A stretch of 64,000 nt of DNA. Origin: Streptomyces filipinensis (GTDB taxonomy: Bacteria; Actinomycetota; Actinomycetes; Streptomycetales; Streptomycetaceae). The DNA is taken from NCBI RefSeq assembly GCF_014649495.1, contig NZ_BMTD01000002.1, positions 372,001 through 436,000 on the forward strand. Direction: 5' to 3'. The translations under genes and the position numbers were made by a program. This document shows positions 53,017 to 61,466 of the stretch, one piece after another (the stretch's first letter is position 1; each line of letters opens with the position of its first letter). The notes below the pieces were generated by a model. That model had not been told where the DNA came from, made no database searches, and worked only from the letters and a program-made list of their open reading frames with translations.

Positions 53017-53160
53017 GACTCCAGGATCGCAGTTCACGCTCGTACACGACTCGTGCGACCAAGCTGCGAGACCGGTTTGCGCAGCGCCGGTACGGCTTGG
53101 CGCCGGGCCGCGTACCCTGTCCCCCAACCCAGCAGCCCTTCATGAAGCGAGCCTCCGGCC

Positions 53161-53685
53161 ATGCCCACAACACCTGGAATGTCGATGGACATGACGACCG
53201 TCGGTGACACCGGCCTTCTCGACACTCTCCAGCACGAGGTGGCGGTGTTCGCCCGCCGTGCCGAACAGACGCGGCTCGGCGGTGTCGGGCAGGTGCGCAA
53301 CTCCATGGACCGCGCGGCCTATCTGCTGCTCAACCGCCTCGACAAGGAAGGCCCGATGGGCGTCAAGGCGCTCGCCGCGAGCATGGGCATCGACTCCTCC
53401 ACGGTCACCCGGCAGGTGGCTCCGCTGGTCGACACCGGGCTCGTCAAGCGCACCTCGCACCCGGAGGACGGGCGTGCGGTGGTGCTCCAGCTGTCGCCGC
53501 GCGGGGTCGCCCGGCTCGAAGAGGTGCGCTGTTCCAGACGTCAGCTGATGGCCGAGCTGACACACGACTGGGCACCGGAGGAGCGCGAGCAGTTCTGCAC
53601 GCTCCTGACCCGCTTCAACCACGCGCTCTCCGCGCGGATGACGGTGCAGGGGACCGGTCCGGTGGAGCAGTCGCCTGCGTCCTGA
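53161..53685 (+). CDS. MarR-family transcriptional regulator
   Basis: A 174-residue winged-helix protein. The HTH is DRAAYLLLNRLDKEGPMGVK, ALAASMGIDSSTVTRQVAPL, VDTGLVKRTSHPEDGRAVVL with the conserved Asp-Gly-Arg of the MarR wing, flanked by dimer helices (HEVAVFARRAEQTRLGGVGQ, EREQFCTLLTRFNHALSAR). Several ATGs lie in the first 11 codons and no strong ribosome site separates them; 53161 is the longest. The gene diverges from ilvA across 144 bp, but whether it controls ilvA is unknown. A hairpin overlaps its stop codon. Confidence 0.87.
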   Translation: MPTTPGMSMDMTTVGDTGLLDTLQHEVAVFARRAEQTRLGGVGQVRNSMDRAAYLLLNRLDKEGPMGVKALAASMGIDSSTVTRQVAPLVDTGLVKRTSHPEDGRAVVLQLSPRGVARLEEVRCSRRQLMAELTHDWAPEEREQFCTLLTRFNHALSARMTVQGTGPVEQSPAS

Positions 53686-53701
53686 GGCGGACGGCCGCCT
53701 C
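53684..53701 (+). terminator. Short hairpin at the end of the marR-like gene
   Basis: GAGGCGG and CCGCCTC form a 7-bp stem with an ACGG loop that begins inside the stop codon. There is no U-tract. It could act as a terminator for the monocistronic regulator. Confidence 0.5.
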
Positions 53702-53848
53702 GGCACCGGACCACCGGGCGCCCGGCGGTACTGGTCGGCTCCGGAGTCTTGACCCCGGGCCGCCGCTGGCCTCATATGAGACCGGGTCCTGTCTGGTACG
53801 CGGTTCACCTGTCCCGTACCGGGCAGGGCTCCTCTAGGGGGAGGCGCG

Positions 53849-54352
53849 GTGCGTGATCGGCAGGTGTCCCGAAGTGCCCGCCGGGCCCGGGAGTTCGAGG
53901 CGTTCGCCGCGGGTGCGGCCGGACGTCTGCTGCATGCCGCCACCCTGCTCACGGCGGAGGCCCCGCATGCCAACCCCCGCGCGCGGCGCCTTCTGACGCT
54001 CGCGCTCGCCCACACCTACGCGCGCTGGGACCGGCTGCACGGCGAGGATCCGTACGACTGCGCCCGCCAGTACCTCGCCACCCGGTTCGCACGCGCGACC
54101 TGGCACCGGTACGCCGCCTTCGGCCACGCCCGCCCGGATCCACGCAGTCCGCTCGCCGCGCTCACCGCGCAGGAGCGGCTGATCCTCGTCCTGCGTCTGT
54201 ACGAAGGCGTCGCCGAAGAGCAGGCAGCGGCCCTGCTCGGCCTGCCCAGGGAACGCGTCCACACCATCTGCGACCGCGCGACCGCCACCCTGCTGCACCC
54301 GGCCCGTCCCACGGGCCCTCGGACGGCGGGCCGGAAGGTGGTGCCGTCATGA
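53849..54352 (+). CDS. Reduced ECF sigma-like protein (SigE family, region 2 degenerate)
   Basis: A 167-residue protein. The start is GTG 53849 with AGGGGGAGG upstream. Residues 14-65 resemble region 2 of Streptomyces SigE-type sigma factors (REFEAFAAGAAGRLLHAATL and HTYARWDRLH), but the usual acidic DAEDxVQ core is replaced by APHANPRARRLL. Residues 110-150 are a good region 4 (LTAQERLILVLRLYEGVAEE, QAAALLGLPRERVHTICDRA). Such proteins may bind the -35 element or compete with sigma factors, without normal -10 melting. The next gene encodes a small membrane protein that could tether or inhibit it. Confidence 0.7.
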   Translation: MRDRQVSRSARRAREFEAFAAGAAGRLLHAATLLTAEAPHANPRARRLLTLALAHTYARWDRLHGEDPYDCARQYLATRFARATWHRYAAFGHARPDPRSPLAALTAQERLILVLRLYEGVAEEQAAALLGLPRERVHTICDRATATLLHPARPTGPRTAGRKVVPS

Positions 54353-54431
54353 GGGGGCGGGGCGGCAAGAGCACTCGGGGTGGTTCTCGCGGCCCGGTGA
54401 CATCGGCGCCGCCGCGCGAGGGGAGGCCGGG

Positions 54432-54680
54432 GTGAACCGGGCCGAGCGGGAGGGCGCCGCGCGGCAGATCATGGAGCAGGTTCCGCCGCCGGTGCCGCCG
54501 GACCTGTGCGGGGAGGCGGTGCGCCGTGGCGAGCGCCTGCTGCGGCGCAGGCAGCTCGTCCGCCGGATGCTGTGGCTGCTGGCGTGTGCCGCGGCCGTCG
54601 CGTTCAGCGTCTGGGCGGCGCGTGTGCACCCGTGGGCGGAGCCGCCCTCCCAGACGACTCCGCCGATCACCGGCTGGTGA
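54432..54680 (+). CDS. Small membrane protein, possible anti-sigma-like partner
   Basis: An 82-residue protein with a cytoplasmic N-terminus (REGAARQIMEQVPPPVPPDL, CGEAVRRGERLLRRRQLVRR), one membrane helix (MLWLLACAAAVAFSVWAAR) and a Pro/Thr-rich outer tail (PPSQTTPPITGW). The start is GTG 54432 with GAGGGGAGG upstream. The layout (short inside domain, one helix, short tail) and the place 79 bp after a sigma-like gene recall anti-sigma factors, but no ZAS zinc motif is seen. It converges on the cystathionine gamma-synthase gene. A regulatory pairing is inference. Confidence 0.7.
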   Translation: MNRAEREGAARQIMEQVPPPVPPDLCGEAVRRGERLLRRRQLVRRMLWLLACAAAVAFSVWAARVHPWAEPPSQTTPPITGW

Positions 54681-54696
54681 GCCGGTGCCGTTTCGG

Positions 54697-55851
54697 CTAG
54701 CCCAGGGCCTGCTGCAGGTCCGCCAGCAGGTCGTCGACGTTCTCGATACCCACGGACAGGCGCACCAGGTCGCCGGGGACCTCCAGCGCGGAACCGGCCG
54801 CGGAGGCGTGCGTCATCCGGCCCGGGTGCTCGATCAGCGACTCGACGCCGCCGAGGGACTCGCCGAGGGTGAACACCTTGGCCCGGTTGCACACCTCGAC
54901 CGCGGCCTCCTCGCCGCCCTCGACGCGGAAGGACACCATGCCGCCGAACGCCTTCATCTGCTTGGCGGCGACCTCGTGGCCGGGGTGCTCGGGCAGGCCC
55001 GGGTAGAGCACGCTGGTCACGCGCGCGTGCCGGGTCAGCATGTCGGCGATCTTCGTGGCGTTCTCGCTGTGCCGGTCCATCCGCACCGCGAGGGTCTTGG
55101 TGCCGCGCAGCACCAGCCAGGAGTCGAAGGGGCCGGCGACGGCGCCCATCGCGTTCTGGTGGTAGGCCAGCTCCTCGCCGAGGCCCTGGTCGGAGACGAT
55201 CAGCGCACCGCCGACCACGTCCGAGTGACCGCCCATGTACTTGGTGAGGGAGTGGACGACGACGTCCGCGCCCAGCGACAGCGGCTGCTGGAGGTAGGGC
55301 GTGGCGAAGGTGTTGTCGACGACGAGCTTCGCGCCCGCGTCGTGCGCGACCTGAGCGAGGGCGGCGATGTCGGTGATGCCGAGCAGCGGGTTGGAGGGGG
55401 TCTCCACCCAGACGGCCTTGGTCTTCGGGGTGATCGCGGCCCGTACGGCGGCCGGGTCGCTGGTGTCGGCGACGGACCACTCCACGCCCCAGCGGGTGGC
55501 GACCTTGGCGAAGAGCCGGAAGGTGCCGCCGTAGGCGTCGTTCGGGATCACCACGTGGTCACCGGGGGTGAGCAGCGTGCGCAGCAGGGTGTCCTCGGCC
55601 GCCAGACCGGACGCGAAGGCGAGGCCGCGACGGCCGCCCTCGAGTGCGGCGAGGTTCTCCTCAAGGGCGGTACGGGTGGGGTTGGCGCTGCGGCTGTACT
55701 CGTAACCGCCGCGCAGCCCGCCGACGCCGTCCTGCTTGTAGGTCGAAACCTGGTAGATGGGCGGGACGACCGCGCCGGTGAGGGGATCCGCGGTGTTGCC
55801 CGCGTGGATCGCGAGGGTCTCGAAGTGCTGACTGATGTGCCTGTCGCTCAT
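54697..55851 (-). CDS. metB: Cystathionine gamma-synthase
   Basis: A 384-residue PLP enzyme of the Cys/Met metabolism family. It starts MSDRHISQHFETLAIHAGNT; the frame is open to 55947. The Schiff-base Lys is in VVHSLTKYMGGHSDVVGGAL; YEYSRSANPTRTALEENLA and VETPSNPLLGITDI are substrate and PLP signatures. It joins cysteine with an activated homoserine to cystathionine, the transsulfuration step to methionine; lyase activity is hard to exclude by sequence. A 7-bp palindrome lies just upstream, and TACGCT (55860-55865, minus strand) eight bases before the ATG suggests a leaderless mRNA. Confidence 0.88.
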   Translation of the reverse strand: MSDRHISQHFETLAIHAGNTADPLTGAVVPPIYQVSTYKQDGVGGLRGGYEYSRSANPTRTALEENLAALEGGRRGLAFASGLAAEDTLLRTLLTPGDHVVIPNDAYGGTFRLFAKVATRWGVEWSVADTSDPAAVRAAITPKTKAVWVETPSNPLLGITDIAALAQVAHDAGAKLVVDNTFATPYLQQPLSLGADVVVHSLTKYMGGHSDVVGGALIVSDQGLGEELAYHQNAMGAVAGPFDSWLVLRGTKTLAVRMDRHSENATKIADMLTRHARVTSVLYPGLPEHPGHEVAAKQMKAFGGMVSFRVEGGEEAAVEVCNRAKVFTLGESLGGVESLIEHPGRMTHASAAGSALEVPGDLVRLSVGIENVDDLLADLQQALG

Positions 55852-55856
55852 GTCCA

Positions 55857-55875
55857 CCGAGCGTAATGCGCTCGG
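55857..55875. promoter_or_regulatory. Palindrome at the metB start, probable operator
   Basis: CCGAGCG-TAATG-CGCTCGG, a perfect 7-bp inverted repeat, ends five bases from the cystathionine gamma-synthase ATG and overlaps the predicted -10 (TACGCT). It could be an operator or, less likely, a hairpin. Confidence 0.5.
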
Positions 55876-56034
55876 CCGTATGCTGGCGCCCGCGCGGCTC
55901 ACACGCCGCCGAACCGAGGGATTTCCCCGCGTCGCCCGGGCGCTCACGCCGTCCTGTCATGGACGGGCCCGGAGTTTTCCACAGCCCGGTGGTGGGGTTC
56001 GCCAATTGCCGGCGGCGTCTGGTTCGCTTGGGGC

Positions 56035-57153
56035 ATGGCGATTCTCTGGCTGCTGATGGCGCTGCTCATGCTGAGCTTCGTGCTGCTCCCGCTCATGCGG
56101 CGCAGGCGCGGGGTGATCGAGCAGGTTCCCCCGGGGCACCCGGACGCCGCCGACCCGGCGGCCTACGGCTTCGTGCGCCAGGAGGAGCTGGATGTGCGTA
56201 TGCCGGGGCCGGACCAGGATCTACTGGACGTGCTGGAGCTGGTGCAGAGCACGCAGGACTATCGTGCGGCCTCCCAGCTGCTGGCCGGCACCGGCGCCGA
56301 GGAGGAGCAGCGCTGGCAGCGGGTGCAGGCCTTCGCGGGCGCCGCCGCGCTGGAGCTGCAGCAGCGGCCCGGCGGGGTGCACGAGACGCCGGGCGGCCAG
56401 TGGCTGCGGGTGTGGCGGGCCGAGCAGCCCAAGGACGCGGGCGTCGCCGCCGTCTACGCGGAGTTCCTGGTGCAGCAGGCCTGGCGGACGTCGACGCCGG
56501 GCACGGACGACTTCCGGATCATCATGGAGGAGGCCCGGGACGCGTGCGCGCAGGCGGCCCTGCTCGCCCCCGGCGACCCGGTGCCGTACGTCATCGAGCT
56601 GTCCGTCGCCCGCGGACTCGCCTATCCGCAGGCCGAGTTCGACCAGCTGTGGCTGAAGATCCTCGACCGCGCGCCACACCACATGGGCGCGCACCTCGCC
56701 GCGCTGCACCACTGGTGCGAGAAGTGGCACGGCTCGCGCGAGCAGGCGTACTCCTTCGCCGAGGCCGCCGCGGCCCGCGCCCCGCAGGGCTCGCTGCTCG
56801 CCGCGCTCCCCCTGTTCGCGGTCTTCGAACACCTCCCCGAGGTGAACCTGGTGGCGAGCTTCTACCAGAGCGAGGTCGTCACCAAGGCGATGCACGGCGC
56901 CCTGCACGCGGTGCACTCGGCCCACCCCGACGACCCGATGCTCGCGCACGTCCGCCATCTGCTGATCTTCTTCCTGGTCCGCGCCGAGCGCTGGCAGGAG
57001 GCCATGCACCAGCTGATACACGTCGACGGGCACATCGGCGCGCTGCCCTGGACGCTGTCCGCCGACCCGGCCGCCGAGTTCGCCGTCTACCGCGCCCTGG
57101 CGGTGGCCGGTTACGAGGCCAACGGCGGCAGCCCGGCCGCCCTCCCCGGCTGA
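56035..57153 (+). CDS. Membrane-anchored TPR-like protein, paralog A
   Basis: A 372-residue protein with an N-terminal membrane helix (ILWLLMALLMLSFVLLPLM, then RRRR) and a large cytoplasmic helical domain: LELVQSTQDYRAASQLLAGT, WLRVWRAEQPKDAGVAAVYA, ALLAPGDPVPYVIELSVARG, LKILDRAPHHMGAHLAALHH, WCEKWHGSREQAYSFAEAAA and HQLIHVDGHIGALPW. It shares this order with the gene at 59130, including (A/T)RAPHH.GAH.AAL..WC.KW.GS. The helices look TPR-like (DUF4034-like). ATG at 56035. An M48 protease gene lies between the two paralogs. Function unknown; an adaptor for the protease is possible. Confidence 0.8.
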   Translation: MAILWLLMALLMLSFVLLPLMRRRRGVIEQVPPGHPDAADPAAYGFVRQEELDVRMPGPDQDLLDVLELVQSTQDYRAASQLLAGTGAEEEQRWQRVQAFAGAAALELQQRPGGVHETPGGQWLRVWRAEQPKDAGVAAVYAEFLVQQAWRTSTPGTDDFRIIMEEARDACAQAALLAPGDPVPYVIELSVARGLAYPQAEFDQLWLKILDRAPHHMGAHLAALHHWCEKWHGSREQAYSFAEAAAARAPQGSLLAALPLFAVFEHLPEVNLVASFYQSEVVTKAMHGALHAVHSAHPDDPMLAHVRHLLIFFLVRAERWQEAMHQLIHVDGHIGALPWTLSADPAAEFAVYRALAVAGYEANGGSPAALPG

Positions 57154-57370
57154 CCACCCCACCCACATCCACACCCTCCGTCCGAGCCTGCACCGCCCGG
57201 TATCCGCGTTGCCCTCCTGACCTGCGGTAGGGCATACTCCGGCATCCCCCCACATCGCACCACCGGCACCACGGCACCACCCGCGCCGACCGGCCGTCGG
57301 CCAGGCCCGGGCCGCGTGCTGCCCTGGTCGTCATGTCCTGTTTCTGAGGTCCTGTGGGGGGATCTGCCCG

Positions 57371-59005
57371 ATGGGCGCAACTCTGCGCGCGCTGCGCGCT
57401 CTCGTCCTGCTGCTCGGTTTCTATCTGCTGAGCCTCGTGCTGCTGGCGGCACTGTTCGGTCTCGACGTCGCCGTGTTCACCTGGGGACACGGCCCGGTCG
57501 CCGTGAAGCTCGCCATCGTCTCGGTGCTGCTCGCCGTCCCCGTCGTCCGCGGCATGTTCATGCTGCGCACACCCAGGGGCGAGGAGGGTCCCGGCATCCC
57601 GGTCGCGGAGGCCGAGGAACCCCGGCTGTGGGCACTGGTCCGGGATGTCGCGGCAGCGGCCGGCACCCGCGTCCCCGACCGGATCCTGCTCACCGGCGAC
57701 GTCAACGCGTCCGTCAGCGAGGAGCCGCGGCTGCTCGGCCTGCGCCCCGGACCGCGCCGGCTGCACCTCGGGGTACCGCTGCTGACCGGTCTGACCGAGG
57801 CCCAGCTGCGGGCCGTACTCGCCCACGAGTACGGCCACTTCACCGGCGGCGACACCCGGCTGTCCGCGCTGGTCGTGCGCGGCCGGGTGCAACTGGCCCG
57901 CGTCATCGGGCAGTTCCACGCCAAGGCGGACGGAAAGGTGGCCGCCGAGCGGGCGCGGCAGGAGGAGGCCGCCGCCAAGCGGATCGCCAGGGGCAAGAAG
58001 GCCAAGCAGGTCGACACCTCCGGTTCCGGGGCGACGTACCGGACGATGGCGAGGATCTACACCGCGTACGCGAAGCTCTACATGCGCGCCTCGCTCTCCA
58101 CGGCGCGCGGCCAGGAGTTCGCCGCCGACCTGGCCGCGGCACGGATCGCCGGACGCGACGCGACGGCGTCGGCGCTGCGCGAGATCCCGGTGCTGTCCGC
58201 GTCCCACGGCTTCTACCTCGACTCCTACGCCACCCTCGGGCTGAACGCCCGACTGCTGCCGCCGCGCGGTGAGTTCTTCGGGGGTTTCGGCAGGCTGCTG
58301 ACGGCCCGTGAACCGGAGCTGGTGAAGCTGCGCTCGGAGCTGCCGGAGGAGGCGGCCTCGCCGTACGACTCCCACCCGCCGATCGCCGAGCGCGTACGCC
58401 GGATCGAGGCGCTGCCCGTGGACGGCCGCACCGACGAGGCCAAGGGTGCGGCGCTCGCCCTGCTCACCGACCCGGAGCGCACCCTGGCCATGCTGGAGGA
58501 CGCCGTCCTGACCGACGAGGTGCTCGCGTTCGGGCGCACGGCCGGCTGGGCGGAACTGCTGGACGCCTCGATGGCCACGGGCCTGTCCGCCGCGCACACC
58601 CCGCTGCACCGTGCGCTGGCCGACCACACCGGGCAGCCGCCGACGCTGGCCACGCTGCTGCAGGTCATCGACGAGGGCGGGCTGTGGGGCCTGGCCGAGA
58701 GGGTCCCGCTGTCCCAGGAGGCGGCCGCGGCGAAGGGGCGGGTGTTCCGCGAGTTCGCACGGCCCGTGCTGGCCAGGTCGCTGCGGACGATGGTGCTGGC
58801 GGAGTTCAGCGCCCGTTCGCTGCTGCACTGGGAGTTCTCCTGGTCCCGCCCGGCCGCCGTACGACTGCCCGGCTGGAGCGCGCTGACCGCGCAGGACGAC
58901 GGTCCCGAGGCCGCGCTGGACGCGGCGGTGGACGCGGCGCTCGCCGACCACCCCGACACCGCCCCGCTGCGGGCGCTGCTGCCCCCGGCGGCGCAGCACG
59001 CCTGA
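57371..59005 (+). CDS. M48-family membrane metalloprotease
   Basis: A 544-residue HtpX/Ste24-type zinc protease. Two N-terminal helices (ALVLLLGFYLLSLVLLAALF, AVKLAIVSVLLAVPVVRGMF) precede the catalytic domain: HEYGH at 152-156 (His152, Glu153, His156) and the third ligand Glu249 in RGQEFAADLAAARIAG. The C-terminal 250 residues are helical with SHPPIAERVRRIEAL, a typical M48 end, plus a family-specific extension. The active site faces the cytosol or membrane surface; such proteases take part in membrane protein quality control. GGGGGGA precedes the ATG. It is flanked on both sides by paralogous membrane TPR-like genes, probably one functional unit. Confidence 0.9.
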   Translation: MGATLRALRALVLLLGFYLLSLVLLAALFGLDVAVFTWGHGPVAVKLAIVSVLLAVPVVRGMFMLRTPRGEEGPGIPVAEAEEPRLWALVRDVAAAAGTRVPDRILLTGDVNASVSEEPRLLGLRPGPRRLHLGVPLLTGLTEAQLRAVLAHEYGHFTGGDTRLSALVVRGRVQLARVIGQFHAKADGKVAAERARQEEAAAKRIARGKKAKQVDTSGSGATYRTMARIYTAYAKLYMRASLSTARGQEFAADLAAARIAGRDATASALREIPVLSASHGFYLDSYATLGLNARLLPPRGEFFGGFGRLLTAREPELVKLRSELPEEAASPYDSHPPIAERVRRIEALPVDGRTDEAKGAALALLTDPERTLAMLEDAVLTDEVLAFGRTAGWAELLDASMATGLSAAHTPLHRALADHTGQPPTLATLLQVIDEGGLWGLAERVPLSQEAAAAKGRVFREFARPVLARSLRTMVLAEFSARSLLHWEFSWSRPAAVRLPGWSALTAQDDGPEAALDAAVDAALADHPDTAPLRALLPPAAQHA

Positions 59006-59129
59006 CGACCGGCCCGCGCCCCGCGACGCACGGCAACCAGCAACGAACGACAGCCGACGACCGGCAACGACCGACGCCCCACCACCGACCACCACCCACC
59101 GATCATCGACGAACGGATCGAACCCTGCG

Positions 59130-60227
59130 ATGACCGTCCTCCTGTGGATCCTGGGGATCCTGGCCCTTCCCGTCGTGATCGCCGCCGTGTGGTTCACCGG
59201 CGTGTTCGTGAAGGAACTCTTCTCGCCCAGCCCTCCCGGCCCCGACGAGGCGGAACAGGCCGCGCAGCGGCTCGGCCTGCTGCCCGCCGAGGAGCAGGAC
59301 ACCGAACACGCCGCGCCGCTGCCCGAGGAGTGGTCGGCCGCCGTCACCGCGGTGCGCGGCGGTGACTGGCGGCCCGCCGCCGAGCTGCTCGGCGACATCG
59401 GCCGGGACTGGGAGCGCCGTTCGACGGTCACCGCGCTGCTGGGCACGATCGCGGCCGAGGAGGACGCCTGGCTCCTGGCCTGGGAGGCGGCACGCCCCGA
59501 GGACCCGGACGCGGCCGTGGTCAGGGTGCAGAGCACCGTGCACCTGGCCTGGGAGCTACGCGGTTCGCTGCTGGCCGAGAACACGACGCGGGAACAGTTC
59601 GACGGCTTCCACCGCATGCTGGCCGCCGCGCGGGAGGAGGTCGCGCGGGCGGCCGCGCTGAACCCCGACGACCCGACGCCGTACATCGTGGAGATCTGGG
59701 TGGCGCTCGGACTCGGCTACTCGCACGCGGAGATGGACAAGCTGTGGGCGCAGATCACCACGCGTGCCCCGCACCACTACGGCGCCCACTACGCGGCGCT
59801 GCAGTACTGGTGCGCGAAGTGGCGGGGCTCCGAGGAGCTGGCGTTCGAGTTCGCCGAGCGGGCGGCGGCCGAGGCGCCGCTGGGCAGTCTGCTGACGGTG
59901 CTGCCGCTGGTCGCGCACTTCGAGCACGACAGCTCGACCGGTGTCGCGGCCGACGGTACGCCGGAGATGGTGGCCCGGGTCGACGCGGGCCTCGCGGACG
60001 CGGCGGCAGCGGCAGCCGCGGATCCCGGCCGGCCGGGCCTCGCCCAGCTGCGCCACCTGCTGGCGTTCTACCTGCACCTGCAGGACCGGCACGAGGCGGC
60101 GCTGGAACAGTTCAAGCTGGTCGACGGGTACGTGGACGCGGTGCCGTGGAGCTACCGGGGCGACGGGGCGGCGGCGTACTACTGCCGGGTGCGCAACGAG
60201 ACGGCGCGGGCCGCCGACCTGCTGTGA
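59130..60227 (+). CDS. Membrane-anchored TPR-like protein, paralog B
   Basis: A 365-residue relative of the protein at 56035. An N-terminal helix (VLLWILGILALPVVIAAVWF) is followed by an acidic linker and the same helical repeat layout: AVTAVRGGDWRPAAELLGDI, WLLAWEAARPEDPDAAVVRV, AALNPDDPTPYIVEIWVALG, AQITTRAPHHYGAHYAALQY, WCAKWRGSEELAFEFAERAA and FKLVDGYVDAVPW. Conserved Trp, His and Cys in APHHYGAH and WCAKW suggest a common binding surface. ATG start at 59130, 124 bp after the protease. Function unknown. The paralogs probably arose by duplication around the protease gene. Confidence 0.8.
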   Translation: MTVLLWILGILALPVVIAAVWFTGVFVKELFSPSPPGPDEAEQAAQRLGLLPAEEQDTEHAAPLPEEWSAAVTAVRGGDWRPAAELLGDIGRDWERRSTVTALLGTIAAEEDAWLLAWEAARPEDPDAAVVRVQSTVHLAWELRGSLLAENTTREQFDGFHRMLAAAREEVARAAALNPDDPTPYIVEIWVALGLGYSHAEMDKLWAQITTRAPHHYGAHYAALQYWCAKWRGSEELAFEFAERAAAEAPLGSLLTVLPLVAHFEHDSSTGVAADGTPEMVARVDAGLADAAAAAAADPGRPGLAQLRHLLAFYLHLQDRHEAALEQFKLVDGYVDAVPWSYRGDGAAAYYCRVRNETARAADLL

Positions 60228-60278
60228 TGTGTCCCACCTGCTCTTGTCACGACGGAGAGGCGTACCTATGTTCGCCAT

Positions 60279-60536
60279 ATGTCCGCCCAAGACACCCCCC
60301 TTCCCACCGAACCGGTCGACTTCGCCGTCGATCTCACCGGCCATGAGATGACCCGGCGGGCCCACGTCATGGAGGCGCTCGGGGCCGGCTGGGACCCCGT
60401 CGAGGCACTGCGCGGCGAGGAGGAGGCGTACGACATGCTGTACTCCGGGCTCGACCCGGAGCAGCAGCGGCTGTACGACGACCTCGTCGCGGCCGGCGTC
60501 CTCCCACGGCGCGGGGACGGCCGTGCTTCCGCTTGA
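60279..60536 (+). CDS. Small DUF6400-like protein
   Basis: An 85-residue acidic soluble protein: VDFAVDLTGHEMTRRAHVME, ALGAGWDPVEALRGEEEAYD, MLYSGLDPEQQRLYDDLVAA. It looks like the Streptomyces DUF6400 family (small helical proteins of unknown role). The ATG at 60279 has no clear ribosome site. The next gene overlaps its end by 14 bp in another frame, so both are likely co-expressed. Confidence 0.68.
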   Translation: MSAQDTPLPTEPVDFAVDLTGHEMTRRAHVMEALGAGWDPVEALRGEEEAYDMLYSGLDPEQQRLYDDLVAAGVLPRRGDGRASA

Positions 60537-60780
60537 TCCCCAGGCGGACATCGGGCGCCGCGCCTGGGTGACCTGCCCGAACTGCGCGGACCACCGGGGC
60601 TGCGCCACGTGCGAACAGCGCCGCAGGTGCTCGCGGCACTGGCGCTATCTGCTCACCAACACCGGCAGCCTCCTGCACCTGCAGTGCCCCTCGTGCCGGC
60701 ATGTCTGGGACCACGAGACGGGCTTCGGGGCCACCCGCACCCGCTGGACGCGCAGGAACAGCGGTCTGCGACCCCAGTAA
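60523..60780 (+). CDS. Small zinc-ribbon protein
   Basis: An 85-residue protein with a likely double zinc site: WVTCPNCADHRGCATCEQRR, then RCSRHWRYLLTNTG and LQCPSCRHVWDHETGFG. The CPNC...CATC and CPSC...H pairs suggest two ribbons or one treble-clef. The start is GTG 60523 with GGGGAC upstream, overlapping the previous gene. There is no membrane helix. Possible nucleic acid or protein binding; function unknown. The conserved Cys pattern supports a real gene despite its size. Confidence 0.7.
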   Translation: MLPLDPQADIGRRAWVTCPNCADHRGCATCEQRRRCSRHWRYLLTNTGSLLHLQCPSCRHVWDHETGFGATRTRWTRRNSGLRPQ

Positions 60781-60800
60781 GGAGCCCGCCGTCGTGCGCC

Positions 60801-61466
60801 ATGCGCCGTGCGCGTGAGCCGTGCGCGTGTGCCGGGGCCGACGTGCCGGTGCGGTCGTTGCCTCCGGCAGGGGTGGTGATCACCGTGGACGGGGTGATCC
60901 TCGTTCCGGGCTGGATGTGGCGACGGGAGCCGGTGGGCCGGGGTGCGGTCGCCGGCCTCGCCGCCGGGGTCTTCTTCGGGGCTTTCGTCCTCCTGGAGGC
61001 CGGGTCGTGGGCGGGCGCCCTGGTGGTCTTCGTGGTGCTGAGCCTGTTCCACGGGACGCGGGTGGCGCGCCGGACGGACCGGGCCTGGCCCGGCGCCAGG
61101 GACCTGGACGGCGCCGAGCGCGCGACCGTGGTCCGCGCCACCCGGCGCGGTGAGGCCGTCACCGATCCCCGGCTGGCGCCCTTGGTCGTGGAGTACGCCG
61201 GTGCCCTGCGCCGGACCGCCGAGGAGGACCGGCTGCGCCGCTGGATCGTCGTGCTCGTCACCGTGCTCGCGGTCGCTCTCGCCGTGAACGACACCGTGAC
61301 GGGCCCCACCGGCGTGACCGTCGCCTCGTGGCTGGTGGTCGCGCTCCTGCTGGCCGACCTGCTGTGGTGGCCCCGCCGACGGGCCCGTCTCCTGGACCGG
61401 GCCGGCCGGGCGGAGGCGTCGGCCCGCCGTGTGACGGCCTCCCGGGAGCCGACGGACGACCCCTGA
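60801..61466 (+). CDS. Four-helix membrane protein of unknown function
   Basis: About 221 residues with four hydrophobic segments: GRGAVAGLAAGVFFGAFVLL, WAGALVVFVVLSLFHGTRVA, RRWIVVLVTVLAVALAVNDT and TVASWLVVALLLADLLWWPR, with a cytoplasmic loop of about 50 residues between the pairs (DLDGAERATVVRATRRGEAV). I set the start at the ATG 60801, but later GTGs near 60877-60892 are plausible and would remove a non-conserved Cys-containing N-terminus. The C-terminal codons overlap the first unit of a 25-bp tandem repeat. No known family is evident. Confidence 0.6.
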   Translation: MRRAREPCACAGADVPVRSLPPAGVVITVDGVILVPGWMWRREPVGRGAVAGLAAGVFFGAFVLLEAGSWAGALVVFVVLSLFHGTRVARRTDRAWPGARDLDGAERATVVRATRRGEAVTDPRLAPLVVEYAGALRRTAEEDRLRRWIVVLVTVLAVALAVNDTVTGPTGVTVASWLVVALLLADLLWWPRRRARLLDRAGRAEASARRVTASREPTDDP

